Part shown: positions 41,913 to 50,079 of the stretch, in pieces | Position numbering within the stretch: the first letter of the stretch is position 1 | How the letters are laid out: each line of letters begins with the position of its first letter | Source of the DNA: Bryobacteraceae bacterium | GTDB taxonomy: Bacteria; Acidobacteriota; Terriglobia; Bryobacterales; Bryobacteraceae | Reading direction: 5' to 3' | DNA length: 64,000 bases | NCBI GenBank assembly: GCA_019752335.1 | Contig: JAIEMJ010000030.1 | Location: 212,597 to 276,596 of the forward strand | Notes under the pieces: generated by a model | Told to the model about the DNA's origin: nothing | What the model saw: the letters and a program-made list of their open reading frames with translations, nothing else | The model's database searches: none | Translations under genes and position numbers: made by a program

Positions 41913-42176
41913 CAAATTCCTCCTTGAACGAGCGGCGGTATCCGCTCTGCATTACAGTCATTAGAACACATCAATTTCGGGCCGAGTTGTGAAACCTGCG
42001 GCAGTAGGTGGTTGTAATCGGAGGACTCAGGTGTTCTGCTGGACGAAGAAGTGTCGAACAATAGCACAGTCGGCTCAATTGTGTGCTTATTTTTGACACA
42101 TGTTGCAATGTACAACATTGCATGGGGAGTCTTTACAAAACTTTGGAGAAAGACAAGGAGGGGACGTGACACGCTG

Positions 42177-42998
42177 ATGGGCATGAAACCGATTGGTCCG
42201 CTGCTAATGGTGTTCTCCTTGTTTGCCGCGGAGGTGTGGGACAAGAAGCCCTTCACTGAATGGTCGCCGAAGGAGGTGGACCGGCTGATGACGTCGTCGC
42301 CGTGGGCGCGGGAGACCGAGGCCGCGTTTGGCGGGGGCGGCATGGCTGGGGGAATGGGCGGTGGGGGTCGGGGTGGCCGCGGTGGTGGCGGCGGAGGGAT
42401 GGGCGGTGGCATGCCCGGTGGCGGTGGTATGGGCGGCGGTGGCGGCATGGAAGGTGGCGGAGGACCTCCCGGCGGGGGTGGAGGTGGCATGCCCGGTGGC
42501 GGCGGGCCGCCATCGCAACCTACGGTGCTGATCCGGTGGCAGAGCGCGCTACCGATGAAGCAGGCGCTGATTAAGCGCAAGTTCGGCAGCGAGGCGGAGA
42601 CGTCGGCGCAGGCTAAGGCGATCCTGGAGAGCCAGGAGACTTACTACGTGATTGCGGTGGAAAAGCTGCCGAAGATGGGCGCGGGACGACCGAGGGCGGC
42701 GACGGGGGGGCCGGGTGAGGCCGAACGCGAAGCCGGCGCTGACCCGGCGGAGCGGATGCGCCAGATGCTGGCCCGGGCGACGTCGTTGAACCGGAAGGGC
42801 AAGGATCCGATTAAGCCGGAAGACATCAAGATCGCGATGGCCGAGAAGACAATGACGGTCTACTTCCTATTCCCCCGGACGGATGCAATTACGCTAGCGG
42901 ATAAAGAAGTGGAGTTCTCGACGCGGCTGGGTCCGCTGGAGATCAAGCGGAAGTTCAAGCTGCAGGAGATGGTGTACGCGGGTAAGTTAGAGCTTTAG
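42177..42998 (+). CDS. Secreted glycine-rich protein, unknown
   Basis: About 273 residues from ATG 42177 (MGMKPIGPLLMVFSLFAAEV); the reading frame is open further upstream but lacks a coding look. A signal peptide is followed by a short domain WDKKPFTEWSPKEVDRLMTS-SPWA, a Gly/Met/Pro-rich low-complexity stretch of about 75 residues (GGGGMGGGMPGGGG-type), then a beta-rich C-terminal domain. It may be an envelope protein with a flexible spacer. No family with known function is recognised. Its end overlaps the argH stop by 12 bp on the opposite strand. Confidence 0.65.
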   Translation: MGMKPIGPLLMVFSLFAAEVWDKKPFTEWSPKEVDRLMTSSPWARETEAAFGGGGMAGGMGGGGRGGRGGGGGGMGGGMPGGGGMGGGGGMEGGGGPPGGGGGGMPGGGGPPSQPTVLIRWQSALPMKQALIKRKFGSEAETSAQAKAILESQETYYVIAVEKLPKMGAGRPRAATGGPGEAEREAGADPAERMRQMLARATSLNRKGKDPIKPEDIKIAMAEKTMTVYFLFPRTDAITLADKEVEFSTRLGPLEIKRKFKLQEMVYAGKLEL

Positions 42999-44450
42999 CC
43001 GGTAGGCGGCCAAACGCGATTGGGCGGCGGCCAGCGCTTCAATGACTCGTTCCGGGGCGGTGCCGCCGAGAACGTTGCGGGTCTTTAGGCCTTCGAACGG
43101 ATTCATGAATTTCACCATGTCGGGCTGGAAGGCGGGGTCGAAGGCTTGGAGGTCGGCGCCGGTCCAGGCGGCGGGCTTCTTGCCGGCCTGGATGCTGGTG
43201 AGGACGAGGCGGCCGACGAGTTGGTGGGCCTGATGAAAGGGCGTACCGCGGCGGGCGAGTTCCTCGGCGAGGTCCGTGGCGATGGACCAGCTCTCTTCGA
43301 CGGCGCGCAGGGCCACGGCCGGCCGTAGCTTCGCCGTATCGACGACATTCTTGGCCATCGCCAGGGAGCCTTGCGTGGCGGCGAGCGCGTCGAAAAGGGG
43401 CTCCTTGTCCTCCTGCATGTCACGGTTGTAGGTGAGCGGCAACCCCTTCATCAGGCTCATGACGGCGGTATAAGCGCCGAAGACGCGCCCGTACTTGCCA
43501 CGGATGAGTTCGAGCGAATCCGGGTTCTTCTTTTGGGGCATGAGGCTGGAGCCGCTGGTGACTTTGTCGCTCAGTTCGAGCCAGCCGAATTCGTCGGAGG
43601 AGTAGAGGATCCAATCCTCGGCGAGGCGGCTGAGGTGCTGCATGAGCAGGGCATCGGCGTGGAGGGTGTCGATGACGAAATCGCGGTCGGCGGAGACGTC
43701 CATGGAGTTGCGGGTGAGGCCGTCGAAGCCGAGTTCGCGGGCCATCGCGGCGCGGTCATAGTCGAAGGAGGAGCCGGCCAAGGCGCCGGAGCCCATCGGC
43801 ATGAGGTTCACGCGACGCCTTACCTCTTCCAGGCGATCCAGATCGCGGGCGAACATCTCGAAATAGGCGTGCAGGTAGTGGCCCCAGAGGACGGGTTGGG
43901 CGCGGCGGGTGTGGGTGAAGCCGGGCACGACGGCTTCGGGATAGGCGGCGGCCTGGGTGAGGAGGGCGCTCATCAGGTCGATAGCGAGGCGTCGGGTGAG
44001 GTCGATTTCGCCGCGCAGCCACCAACGGACGTCGAGGGAGATCTGCTCGTTGCGGCTGCGTCCGGTGTGGATTTTGTCGGCCAGGGGGCCGGCGCGCTCC
44101 TTGAGTTCGCGGATCACCAGGGAGTGGATGTCCTCGTCGGTGGCCTTGTCGTAGAAGCCGGGCCGTCGCGAGGCATCGAGCACTTGGCCGAGTGCCGTGG
44201 AGATGCGCTCGGCTTCGGCGGTGGTGAGGATCTTCACGCGCGCGAGGGCGCGGGCGTAGGCCTGGGTGCCGACGACGTCGGCCTCGATCAGTTTGCGGTC
44301 AAAGTGCAGGGAGCCGGAGAACTGCTCAAAGACCTGCGAAGGCCCTTCGGCGAAGCGTCCACCCCAGAGCTTGTCGGTCGTCTTTGCAGGGGTAGGGGTC
44401 TGCGCGGGGAGCACCCACGGAATAAGGAGCAAGGAGTACAGAATCCGCAT
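42987..44450 (-). CDS. argH: Argininosuccinate lyase-family protein with predicted signal peptide
   Basis: About 487 residues from ATG 44450. Argininosuccinate lyase splits argininosuccinate into arginine and fumarate in the cytoplasm. All landmarks are present: KLWGGRFAEGPSQVFEQFSG, KIHTGRSRNEQISLDVRWWL, VPGFTHTRRAQPVLWGHYLH and the fumarase-superfamily signature SGSSLMPQKKNPDSLELIRG. Unusually, this is preceded by MRILYSLLLIPWVLPAQTPT, a good Sec signal peptide with a likely cleavage after WVLPA. Either the enzyme is exported, the true start is later, or this is a paralogue with another substrate. An ATG at the normal start position (before KLWGGRF) is not available. It diverges from msrA. 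Confidence 0.9.
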   Translation of the reverse strand: MRILYSLLLIPWVLPAQTPTPAKTTDKLWGGRFAEGPSQVFEQFSGSLHFDRKLIEADVVGTQAYARALARVKILTTAEAERISTALGQVLDASRRPGFYDKATDEDIHSLVIRELKERAGPLADKIHTGRSRNEQISLDVRWWLRGEIDLTRRLAIDLMSALLTQAAAYPEAVVPGFTHTRRAQPVLWGHYLHAYFEMFARDLDRLEEVRRRVNLMPMGSGALAGSSFDYDRAAMARELGFDGLTRNSMDVSADRDFVIDTLHADALLMQHLSRLAEDWILYSSDEFGWLELSDKVTSGSSLMPQKKNPDSLELIRGKYGRVFGAYTAVMSLMKGLPLTYNRDMQEDKEPLFDALAATQGSLAMAKNVVDTAKLRPAVALRAVEESWSIATDLAEELARRGTPFHQAHQLVGRLVLTSIQAGKKPAAWTGADLQAFDPAFQPDMVKFMNPFEGLKTRNVLGGTAPERVIEALAAAQSRLAAYRLKL

Positions 44451-44512
44451 TCCGTAACGGTAGCAGAATTGACCGGCGTGCCGGATAAGCTCAGGCCCTA
44501 TACTTAGGCGAT

Positions 44513-45043
44513 ATGGCAAATACGGAATTGGCGACTTTGGGGGGCGGCTGCTTTTGGTGTGTGGAAGCGGTGTTTGACCAGGCGCGGGGCGTCGAGTCAG
44601 TCGAGTCGGGGTATATGGGGGGCCACGTGGAGCAGCCGACTTACCGGCAAATCTCGACGGGCAATACCGGCCACGCCGAAGTGATCCAGATCCGGTATGA
44701 CCCGGCGGTGATCACGTTTCGTGAATTGCTGGAGATCTTTTTCGCGGTCCACGATCCGACGACGCTGAATAGCCAGGGCAACGACGTAGGGACCCAATAC
44801 CGGAGCGCGATCTTCTATCACACGGCCGAACAAGTGGCGACGGCGCGAGCGGTGATGCTGGAACTGGCGCCGACGTTTAGTTCGCCGATCGTGACGGCGA
44901 TCACGGCGGCGACGCGCTTCTTCATCGCCGAGGACTACCATCAGGAGTACTTCGCCAAGAACGGCGAGGCGCCGTATTGCCAACTCGTGGTGGCGCCCAA
45001 GGTGGCTAAGTTCCACAAGTACTTCAGCGCGAAGCAGAAGTAA
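44513..45043 (+). CDS. msrA: Peptide methionine-S-sulfoxide reductase
   Basis: A 176-residue repair enzyme that reduces methionine-S-sulfoxide in proteins. The active-site motif GGGCFWCVEAVF holds the catalytic Cys13. The rest of the family pattern follows: VESVESGYMGGHVEQPTYRQ, STGNTGHAEVIQIRYDP, FFAVHDPTTLNSQGNDVGTQ and YRSAIFYH. No signal peptide is seen, so it is cytoplasmic. It diverges from the lyase gene across a 62-bp spacer and overlaps the DoxX gene's end by 20 bp on the other strand. Confidence 0.97.
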   Translation: MANTELATLGGGCFWCVEAVFDQARGVESVESGYMGGHVEQPTYRQISTGNTGHAEVIQIRYDPAVITFRELLEIFFAVHDPTTLNSQGNDVGTQYRSAIFYHTAEQVATARAVMLELAPTFSSPIVTAITAATRFFIAEDYHQEYFAKNGEAPYCQLVVAPKVAKFHKYFSAKQK

Positions 45044-45398
45044 GTGGCACGAGCGCGCGCAGGCGCGGGTCGCGCAGGTAGAGTCCGAGCCAGACGAGAA
45101 TCCCCAGCACGATGGGCGAGGCAAAGTTATCGCCAATGCGAGCGTGCGTCGCGACGGCGCCACCCAAGTAGCCGGTGAGTAAGATGGCGCCCAGGACGGC
45201 CGTGCGAGGGATGATGTAAGTGAGCAGGCAGAGTAGCTCGACGACGCCGATGGGAGTGAGCAGACTGAGGGGGTAGCCGAAGGTCTTGGTCCAAGGCTCG
45301 ATCATCCCGGGGTTGCCGCTCAGCTTCATAAAAGCGCTCATCGCCAGGGCCAACATGGGCAGGGCGCTGACGCCCCATTCTTTGAGGTATTTCATCAT
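45024..45398 (-). CDS. DoxX-family membrane protein
   Basis: A 124-residue protein with four hydrophobic segments. The first, ALPMLALAMSAFMKLSGNPG, carries the DoxX-type Lys/Gly motif. IGVVELLCLLTYIIPRTAVL and LTGYLGGAVATHARIGDNFA match the rest of the family, which is linked to thiosulfate or quinone redox chemistry and to detoxification. It follows the PQQ dehydrogenase gene by 5 bp and is probably co-transcribed with it and cytochrome c. Function in this setting is not established. Confidence 0.85.
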   Translation of the reverse strand: MMKYLKEWGVSALPMLALAMSAFMKLSGNPGMIEPWTKTFGYPLSLLTPIGVVELLCLLTYIIPRTAVLGAILLTGYLGGAVATHARIGDNFASPIVLGILVWLGLYLRDPRLRALVPLTSASR

Positions 45399-45403
45399 TC
45401 TCC

Positions 45404-46996
45404 TTAACGTTTCGCCGGCAGAGGCACGGCTTTCACGGGCTCAAACAAACCGAAGGAAAAGATCGCCGTCGCTGAAGCGATGGCGATGCGCTGTTGTCCG
45501 TTGACAGCGTAACTGATGGGCGAGGCGGTTAAACCTTCCCCGACATTGAAGTGCCAGACGTTGGCGCCAGTTTTGGCGTCAACGCCGACTAAGTGGCCGT
45601 CGTCGTCGCCGAAGAAGACTACGCCGCCGGCCGTGGAGACGGTACCAGCCCAGCTTTCGCCGGGTCCGGTCATCGGATACTCCCAGACGCGCTTGCCGGT
45701 GAGGGGATCAAAGGCGCGGAGGAAGAATTGGCCGAGGTCGACGGGCTTGGGGCCGGCGCCGCCGCCGGAGAAGCCCTTATTGGGCTCGGGCTCTTTCGAC
45801 GAACTCGTGAAGATGTCGCATTGCTCCAGAGTAACGACGTAGAGTAGCTTCGTGTCCGGATTCCAGGAAGGCGACATCCAATTGGTGGCGCCGCGGACGC
45901 CCGGGCAGACCCGGTTCCCGGCGGGAGTGGGCGCCTTGCCGGGTAACTCGATGGGACGGCCCTTGGCATCGATGCCGCTGGCCCAGTCCAACTGATCGAC
46001 TAACTTAGTGGCCTGGAGAAATTCGCCGGTGGTGCGATCGAGGACATAGAAAAATCCATTGCGATTCGCGTGCAGCACTAACTTGCGCGGCTGGCCTTTC
46101 CAGGGTAAGTCGACTAACACCGGCCAGGCCTGGGCGTCCCAATCGTGCGTATCGTGGGGAGTAAATTGGAAGTGCCATTTGATTTTTCCCGTCTCCAGAT
46201 CCAAGGCGACTAAGGAACAGGAGTATAGGTTATCGCCGGAGCGTTCCTGGCCGGTAAAGTCTGGCCAGGGATTGCCGGTGGTCCAGTAGAGGGTGTTGCT
46301 CTCGGGGTCATAGGTGCCGGAAAGCCAGGTGGCGGCGCCGCCGTATTGGACGAGCTTGCCCCAGGAGTCGGCGCCGGGTTCGCCCTTTTTGGGGACGGTC
46401 CAGAAGCGCCAGAGTTCTTCACCGGTGGCGGCGGAGTAAGCAGCGACAAAGCCGCGCATGCCGGTATCGCCGCCGCCGACGCCGACGAGGACGCGGTCCT
46501 TGACGGCGAAGGGAGCCATGGTGGCGAAGACGCCATCGTCGATGCTGGCGTATTGCTTCTGCCAGAGGACGGCGCCGCTGCGACGGTCGAGCGCGGTGAG
46601 GAAGCAATCGGCGGTGATGAAGAAGACACGGTCGCCTAAGAGAGCGACGCCGCGGTTGGCGCCGTCCTTCTTGGCGCGGGAGTCCTTCCACTGCCAGAGC
46701 AGACGGCCGGAGGCGGCGTCGATGCCGCGGACTTCGTTATTCGAAGTGACGTACATGATGCCCTGGTAGACGACGGGATTGGTGCGGAGTCCGTTGGCCT
46801 TTTCGATGTGGTGGACCCACTTGGGGACTAACTGATTCGCATTGGCGGAAGTAATCTGCTTGAGCGGACTGTGGCGTTGCCCACGGAAGTCACCGGCGAC
46901 GGTCAGCCAGTCGGCGTTGGGACTTTTGAGTAAGTCCTCGTGCTTTACCTGCGCCAGCAGCGCGCTCGTAGAGATAAGTAGAGCGAGTAGCTTCAT
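45404..46996 (-). CDS. PQQ-dependent dehydrogenase (quinoprotein)
   Basis: A 530-residue periplasmic quinoprotein with a signal peptide (LALLISTSALLAQ). The eight-bladed propeller motifs are spread through the chain: DWLTVAGDFRGQRHSPLKQI, GIDAASGRLLWQWKD, ALDRRSGAVLWQKQY, AYSAATGEELWRFW, ALDLETGKIKWHFQFTPHDT and GVDAKTGANVWHFNVGEGL. It oxidises an alcohol or aldose and passes electrons to cytochrome c. The vicinal Cys-Cys of methanol-type enzymes is not visible, so an alcohol or sugar dehydrogenase subgroup is likely. Its start shares one base with the cytochrome stop (TAATG). Confidence 0.92.
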   Translation of the reverse strand: MKLLALLISTSALLAQVKHEDLLKSPNADWLTVAGDFRGQRHSPLKQITSANANQLVPKWVHHIEKANGLRTNPVVYQGIMYVTSNNEVRGIDAASGRLLWQWKDSRAKKDGANRGVALLGDRVFFITADCFLTALDRRSGAVLWQKQYASIDDGVFATMAPFAVKDRVLVGVGGGDTGMRGFVAAYSAATGEELWRFWTVPKKGEPGADSWGKLVQYGGAATWLSGTYDPESNTLYWTTGNPWPDFTGQERSGDNLYSCSLVALDLETGKIKWHFQFTPHDTHDWDAQAWPVLVDLPWKGQPRKLVLHANRNGFFYVLDRTTGEFLQATKLVDQLDWASGIDAKGRPIELPGKAPTPAGNRVCPGVRGATNWMSPSWNPDTKLLYVVTLEQCDIFTSSSKEPEPNKGFSGGGAGPKPVDLGQFFLRAFDPLTGKRVWEYPMTGPGESWAGTVSTAGGVVFFGDDDGHLVGVDAKTGANVWHFNVGEGLTASPISYAVNGQQRIAIASATAIFSFGLFEPVKAVPLPAKR

Positions 46997-47796
46997 TATC
47001 TTTTCTCCGCCATTACTGGCCGTAAGCTTTGCTTCGACAAATAAGCCAGTAAGTTCTCGAGGTCCGGCTTACTCAAGCGGCGGCCGTAGTCTTTCGGCAT
47101 CGGCGAGGTCCGAGAGTCCTTCATTTCCGCGACGTCGGCCATATCGATCAAATGAACCGCACCGGCGCGATCCTGCAATTGTAAGGAGTAATTCGAGCGA
47201 TTGCGTTCAACGCCGGAAAGCTCCTGGCCATTGCGCAACTTGACGGAAATAGCGCGGTAACCGACGGCGCCGTTGGCGTCGGGGTCCACGATAGACTCGC
47301 GGAGCGTGGGATAGGAGCGAGTGGCGCCGGCGTTCGAGAGGTCCGGGCCGAGCTTGCCTCCGCGGCCTTGTCTAGCATGGCAATTGACGCAGCCGGCCTG
47401 AGAGAAGACGGTTTCCCCCGCGCGCGCATCACCCGGCACATTCATTTCGGCGGCGGGCGAACTCAAGCTGCGGACGAAAGCGACGACCTGCCAAAGCTGC
47501 GCAGCCGGCAGACGGGACGCGGGCATCTCGGTGCCGGCGATGCCCTTCTCAATGGTCGTGTAGAGGGCGGAATCGTCAAGCGAATGCCACATCACTTTGT
47601 CGCGCAGGCTGGGTCCGCGGCCGCCCGCGCCGTCGGGGCCATGGCAGCCGCCGCAGCCACCGGCGAAGAGCTTTTTGCCGGCGTCAATGGCGGCCGGATC
47701 GCCAATGGCTGGATTCTGAGCAGGCTTGCCGGCGGCATCGCCGTGCTGGGCGTACATCGACATCGCTGCGAGTGGGAAGACGAGTAGGAGACGCAT
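46996..47796 (-). CDS. Diheme cytochrome c
   Basis: A 266-residue exported protein with a signal peptide (LLLVFPLAAMSMYAQ). Two c-type heme sites are present: GGCGGCHGPDGAGG near residue 50 and QAGCVNCHARQGRGG near 140. Likely axial Met residues follow (EMPASRLP and later). The last 100 residues (KLRNGQELSGVERNRSNYSL) form a domain frequent in acidobacterial and planctomycete heme proteins. It is the natural electron acceptor of the PQQ dehydrogenase encoded directly downstream. The pair plus DoxX form one operon. Confidence 0.93.
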   Translation of the reverse strand: MRLLLVFPLAAMSMYAQHGDAAGKPAQNPAIGDPAAIDAGKKLFAGGCGGCHGPDGAGGRGPSLRDKVMWHSLDDSALYTTIEKGIAGTEMPASRLPAAQLWQVVAFVRSLSSPAAEMNVPGDARAGETVFSQAGCVNCHARQGRGGKLGPDLSNAGATRSYPTLRESIVDPDANGAVGYRAISVKLRNGQELSGVERNRSNYSLQLQDRAGAVHLIDMADVAEMKDSRTSPMPKDYGRRLSKPDLENLLAYLSKQSLRPVMAEKR

Positions 47797-47810
47797 GCGC
47801 CTTTTATTAG

Positions 47811-48575
47811 ATCACTGTCCGCACTAACCGTGGAAACCGGCGGTGGAGTTCGCTCTCCGCTGCCTTGCGTTCTCTCACTCGTCCGTCGCGCAAGGCGTCC
47901 GCTAAGGCCAGCAACTCGTGAAAGGCGGGGTCGCGGAGCGCTGACGCGTTCCGTGCCGCTTTCGGAAGGCTCTAGAGTACGGGTTCGCCCCCGAGAGCGA
48001 ACCTGTCCCGGAGAAGCGCCGAAGAACCGGGGAGGAATACTCGAAGCCTACAACAGGCTTGTACCTCGGCTTCAAAAGCTTGCTGGGCAGGACGCCCGAG
48101 CCTGTTGAAGAAGGATGAGCTCCTAGTGTCCCGGGCTATCACGTGCGATTTCGTGACCAAGCGTACCGCTTCTACTCTGGCGATCAAAACGAGGACAGTT
48201 GGGAGCGCGCGACATCCGTCCTGTTCTTGGTGGTCAAACATGTTACATGCCTCATGTTTCGACGAGAACTCAGCACCGCTGGGGTTAGAACGGGGTCTCG
48301 GACTCCCTTGGGGCCGGATGAATGACAGCACTGAAACGCCTTCGTAAATCGTTGATTCTGAGAGGAGACGAATAAGAGCCGCTTACTCCTTTGAAAACGC
48401 CGGCGCTTCCGAAGGACCCCCTCGCTGCCGTGCGCGGCTGGGAGACGGCGCTTGGTTTCCGGCTTTCAGAACGCCCCAAGGCGTCGGGGACTTCTTGCGC
48501 GGCTGGATGGCGAAGCGCTCCAAAGCGTTCAACGCTTTGCGGTCATCTAAGTGGCATTGGGCCGGGAGGCCTGTC
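47811..48575. other. 765-bp interval without a recognised gene
   Basis: A minus-strand fragment at about 47816-47980 translates as KAARNASALRDPAFHELLAL, ADALRDGRVRERKAAESELH and ends in a stop. It looks like the C-terminus of a lost protein. A hairpin GGTTCGC-CCCCGAGA-GCGAACC lies near 47982. The rest has several imperfect stems and no coding pattern. Possibly repeat or decayed DNA. Confidence 0.4.
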
Positions 48576-49934
48576 CTACTTGTCGAGGACAAACGTTGGC
48601 GCGAGGCCGGACGCCGTCGAGAAACCATTTGCCGCCGGGGTTGACAGCCACGTGGTACAGCCTTGTACCTTGCCCAGAAAGCTGTGCGGATGCACCTCGA
48701 CGTTCATCTGCCGGTATTCGAGGCCCGCGTAAGTACGCACCGGGAACGGCGCCTGCACGCTTTCCACGCGCTCCTGCACCACGTAGGCGTTGGCTGTGGC
48801 GCGGCGCAAAGCGCGCTCCCATTGAGCCGCGTCCACCTTCCAGCCGCGTACCTCGGGCAGGTCGCTGATCTGGTCATTCGGACGCAGAATCAGCTTCTCC
48901 CGATTCGCCATCACAAACTCGGGCAGGTCAATCGGCTTGCCCTGGTAAGTGGATTTACTCTGTCCCACCACGCGCGTCCACGGAATGTACTCGCGGATGG
49001 CCTTACGTTCGATGGCCGGGAAATTCGCCGTCACGCTTTCGTCGGTGAGTAAGTCGAAGATGGCTTTCTTCTGAGCGACTTCACCCCGGAAGTTATTCAC
49101 CAGGCATACGTTGCGTTCGCGGTACGCGCGGAGCAGGGCATGGTTCAAGTCGAAGCGGACCAGGAATTCAGAGATGCGCACCCGGCGATAGACTAAGTCG
49201 ATCTCGAAATCGCCGCGGCGCAGGACGCCGTTCTTATACTCGAGCTGCTCCAGCGAGATCACCTCGGTGTGGTAACCCTGCTTTCGGAAGAGCTCCGCTA
49301 GCAACTGGTACTCGCCGCTTTCAAAATTCGCGAAAGGCTGGCGGAATTCGAGGATGGCGATGTTCGGCTTCTTCTTGCCGCCGTAATCCTTGTACGCTCG
49401 CAGAATCGCCTGTAGCAGGAATTTCGTACCGCCCACCTTGGCTAGCGGATACTTCTTCCGGAATTCTTTCACCGGCGCCGCGTCGTAGAAGAGGTCGCCG
49501 AGTAACTCGCCGTAAGCGACCCCCGACGGCGTCTCCGCCGAATACTGATTAAAGTGTAAGTGCCCGTTCTGAATGTGCGTATCGAAGAGCGAAGTTACCG
49601 CTAGAGAGGAGTAGCCCGGATCGATTTGCGCCAGCATCTTTTCCGCGGGCAGCAACGACATGCGCGAGAGTAACTGTGGCGTCGACAATGCCAGGCGCTT
49701 CACCCGGTCAATCGCCGACGTCAAACTCTCCGACGCCTTCACCATGTGGTCATACTGTTTGCGCGTGATCAGGTGGGGGCGCAGGAACGGCGACACGGGC
49801 CGCCCCGCAATGACCAGACGTTGGTCTTCCATCTTCTTGGTGAGCTCATCGGCCCACGCCAGATCTCGGAAAGCTTCCGTCTCCAGGATACTTTGGTAAC
49901 GGGTGACAGCGTCACCCAGGATTTTCGCGCTCAT
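48576..49934 (-). CDS. Circularly permuted ATP-grasp-like protein
   Basis: A 452-residue cytoplasmic protein that fits, from memory, the permuted ATP-grasp group related to glutathionylspermidine synthase. A helical N-terminal third is followed by KVGGTKFLLQAILRAYKDYG, KPNIAILEFRQPFANFESGE, LVYRRVRISEFLVRFD, VCLVNNFRGEVAQKKAIFDL, LILRPNDQISDLPEVRGWKV and AYVVQERVESVQAP. The last resembles the ATP/Mg site. These enzymes ligate a carboxylate to an amine, and the substrate is unknown. It is transcribed alone, divergent from the S46 peptidase with about 145 bp between starts. Confidence 0.72.
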   Translation of the reverse strand: MSAKILGDAVTRYQSILETEAFRDLAWADELTKKMEDQRLVIAGRPVSPFLRPHLITRKQYDHMVKASESLTSAIDRVKRLALSTPQLLSRMSLLPAEKMLAQIDPGYSSLAVTSLFDTHIQNGHLHFNQYSAETPSGVAYGELLGDLFYDAAPVKEFRKKYPLAKVGGTKFLLQAILRAYKDYGGKKKPNIAILEFRQPFANFESGEYQLLAELFRKQGYHTEVISLEQLEYKNGVLRRGDFEIDLVYRRVRISEFLVRFDLNHALLRAYRERNVCLVNNFRGEVAQKKAIFDLLTDESVTANFPAIERKAIREYIPWTRVVGQSKSTYQGKPIDLPEFVMANREKLILRPNDQISDLPEVRGWKVDAAQWERALRRATANAYVVQERVESVQAPFPVRTYAGLEYRQMNVEVHPHSFLGKVQGCTTWLSTPAANGFSTASGLAPTFVLDK

Positions 49935-50079
49935 TTGCGGAGGACTTCTGTCTCAGTATTGCACAGCCAGTGCGATAATCAAAACAGAGCACAGGGGCTT
50001 TTCCCCTGTAAGCTATAGATTACACTAATCTTATACTTCGGCAATAAGAATGCTAGAGTATGGGAGACCCGGGATTCGC

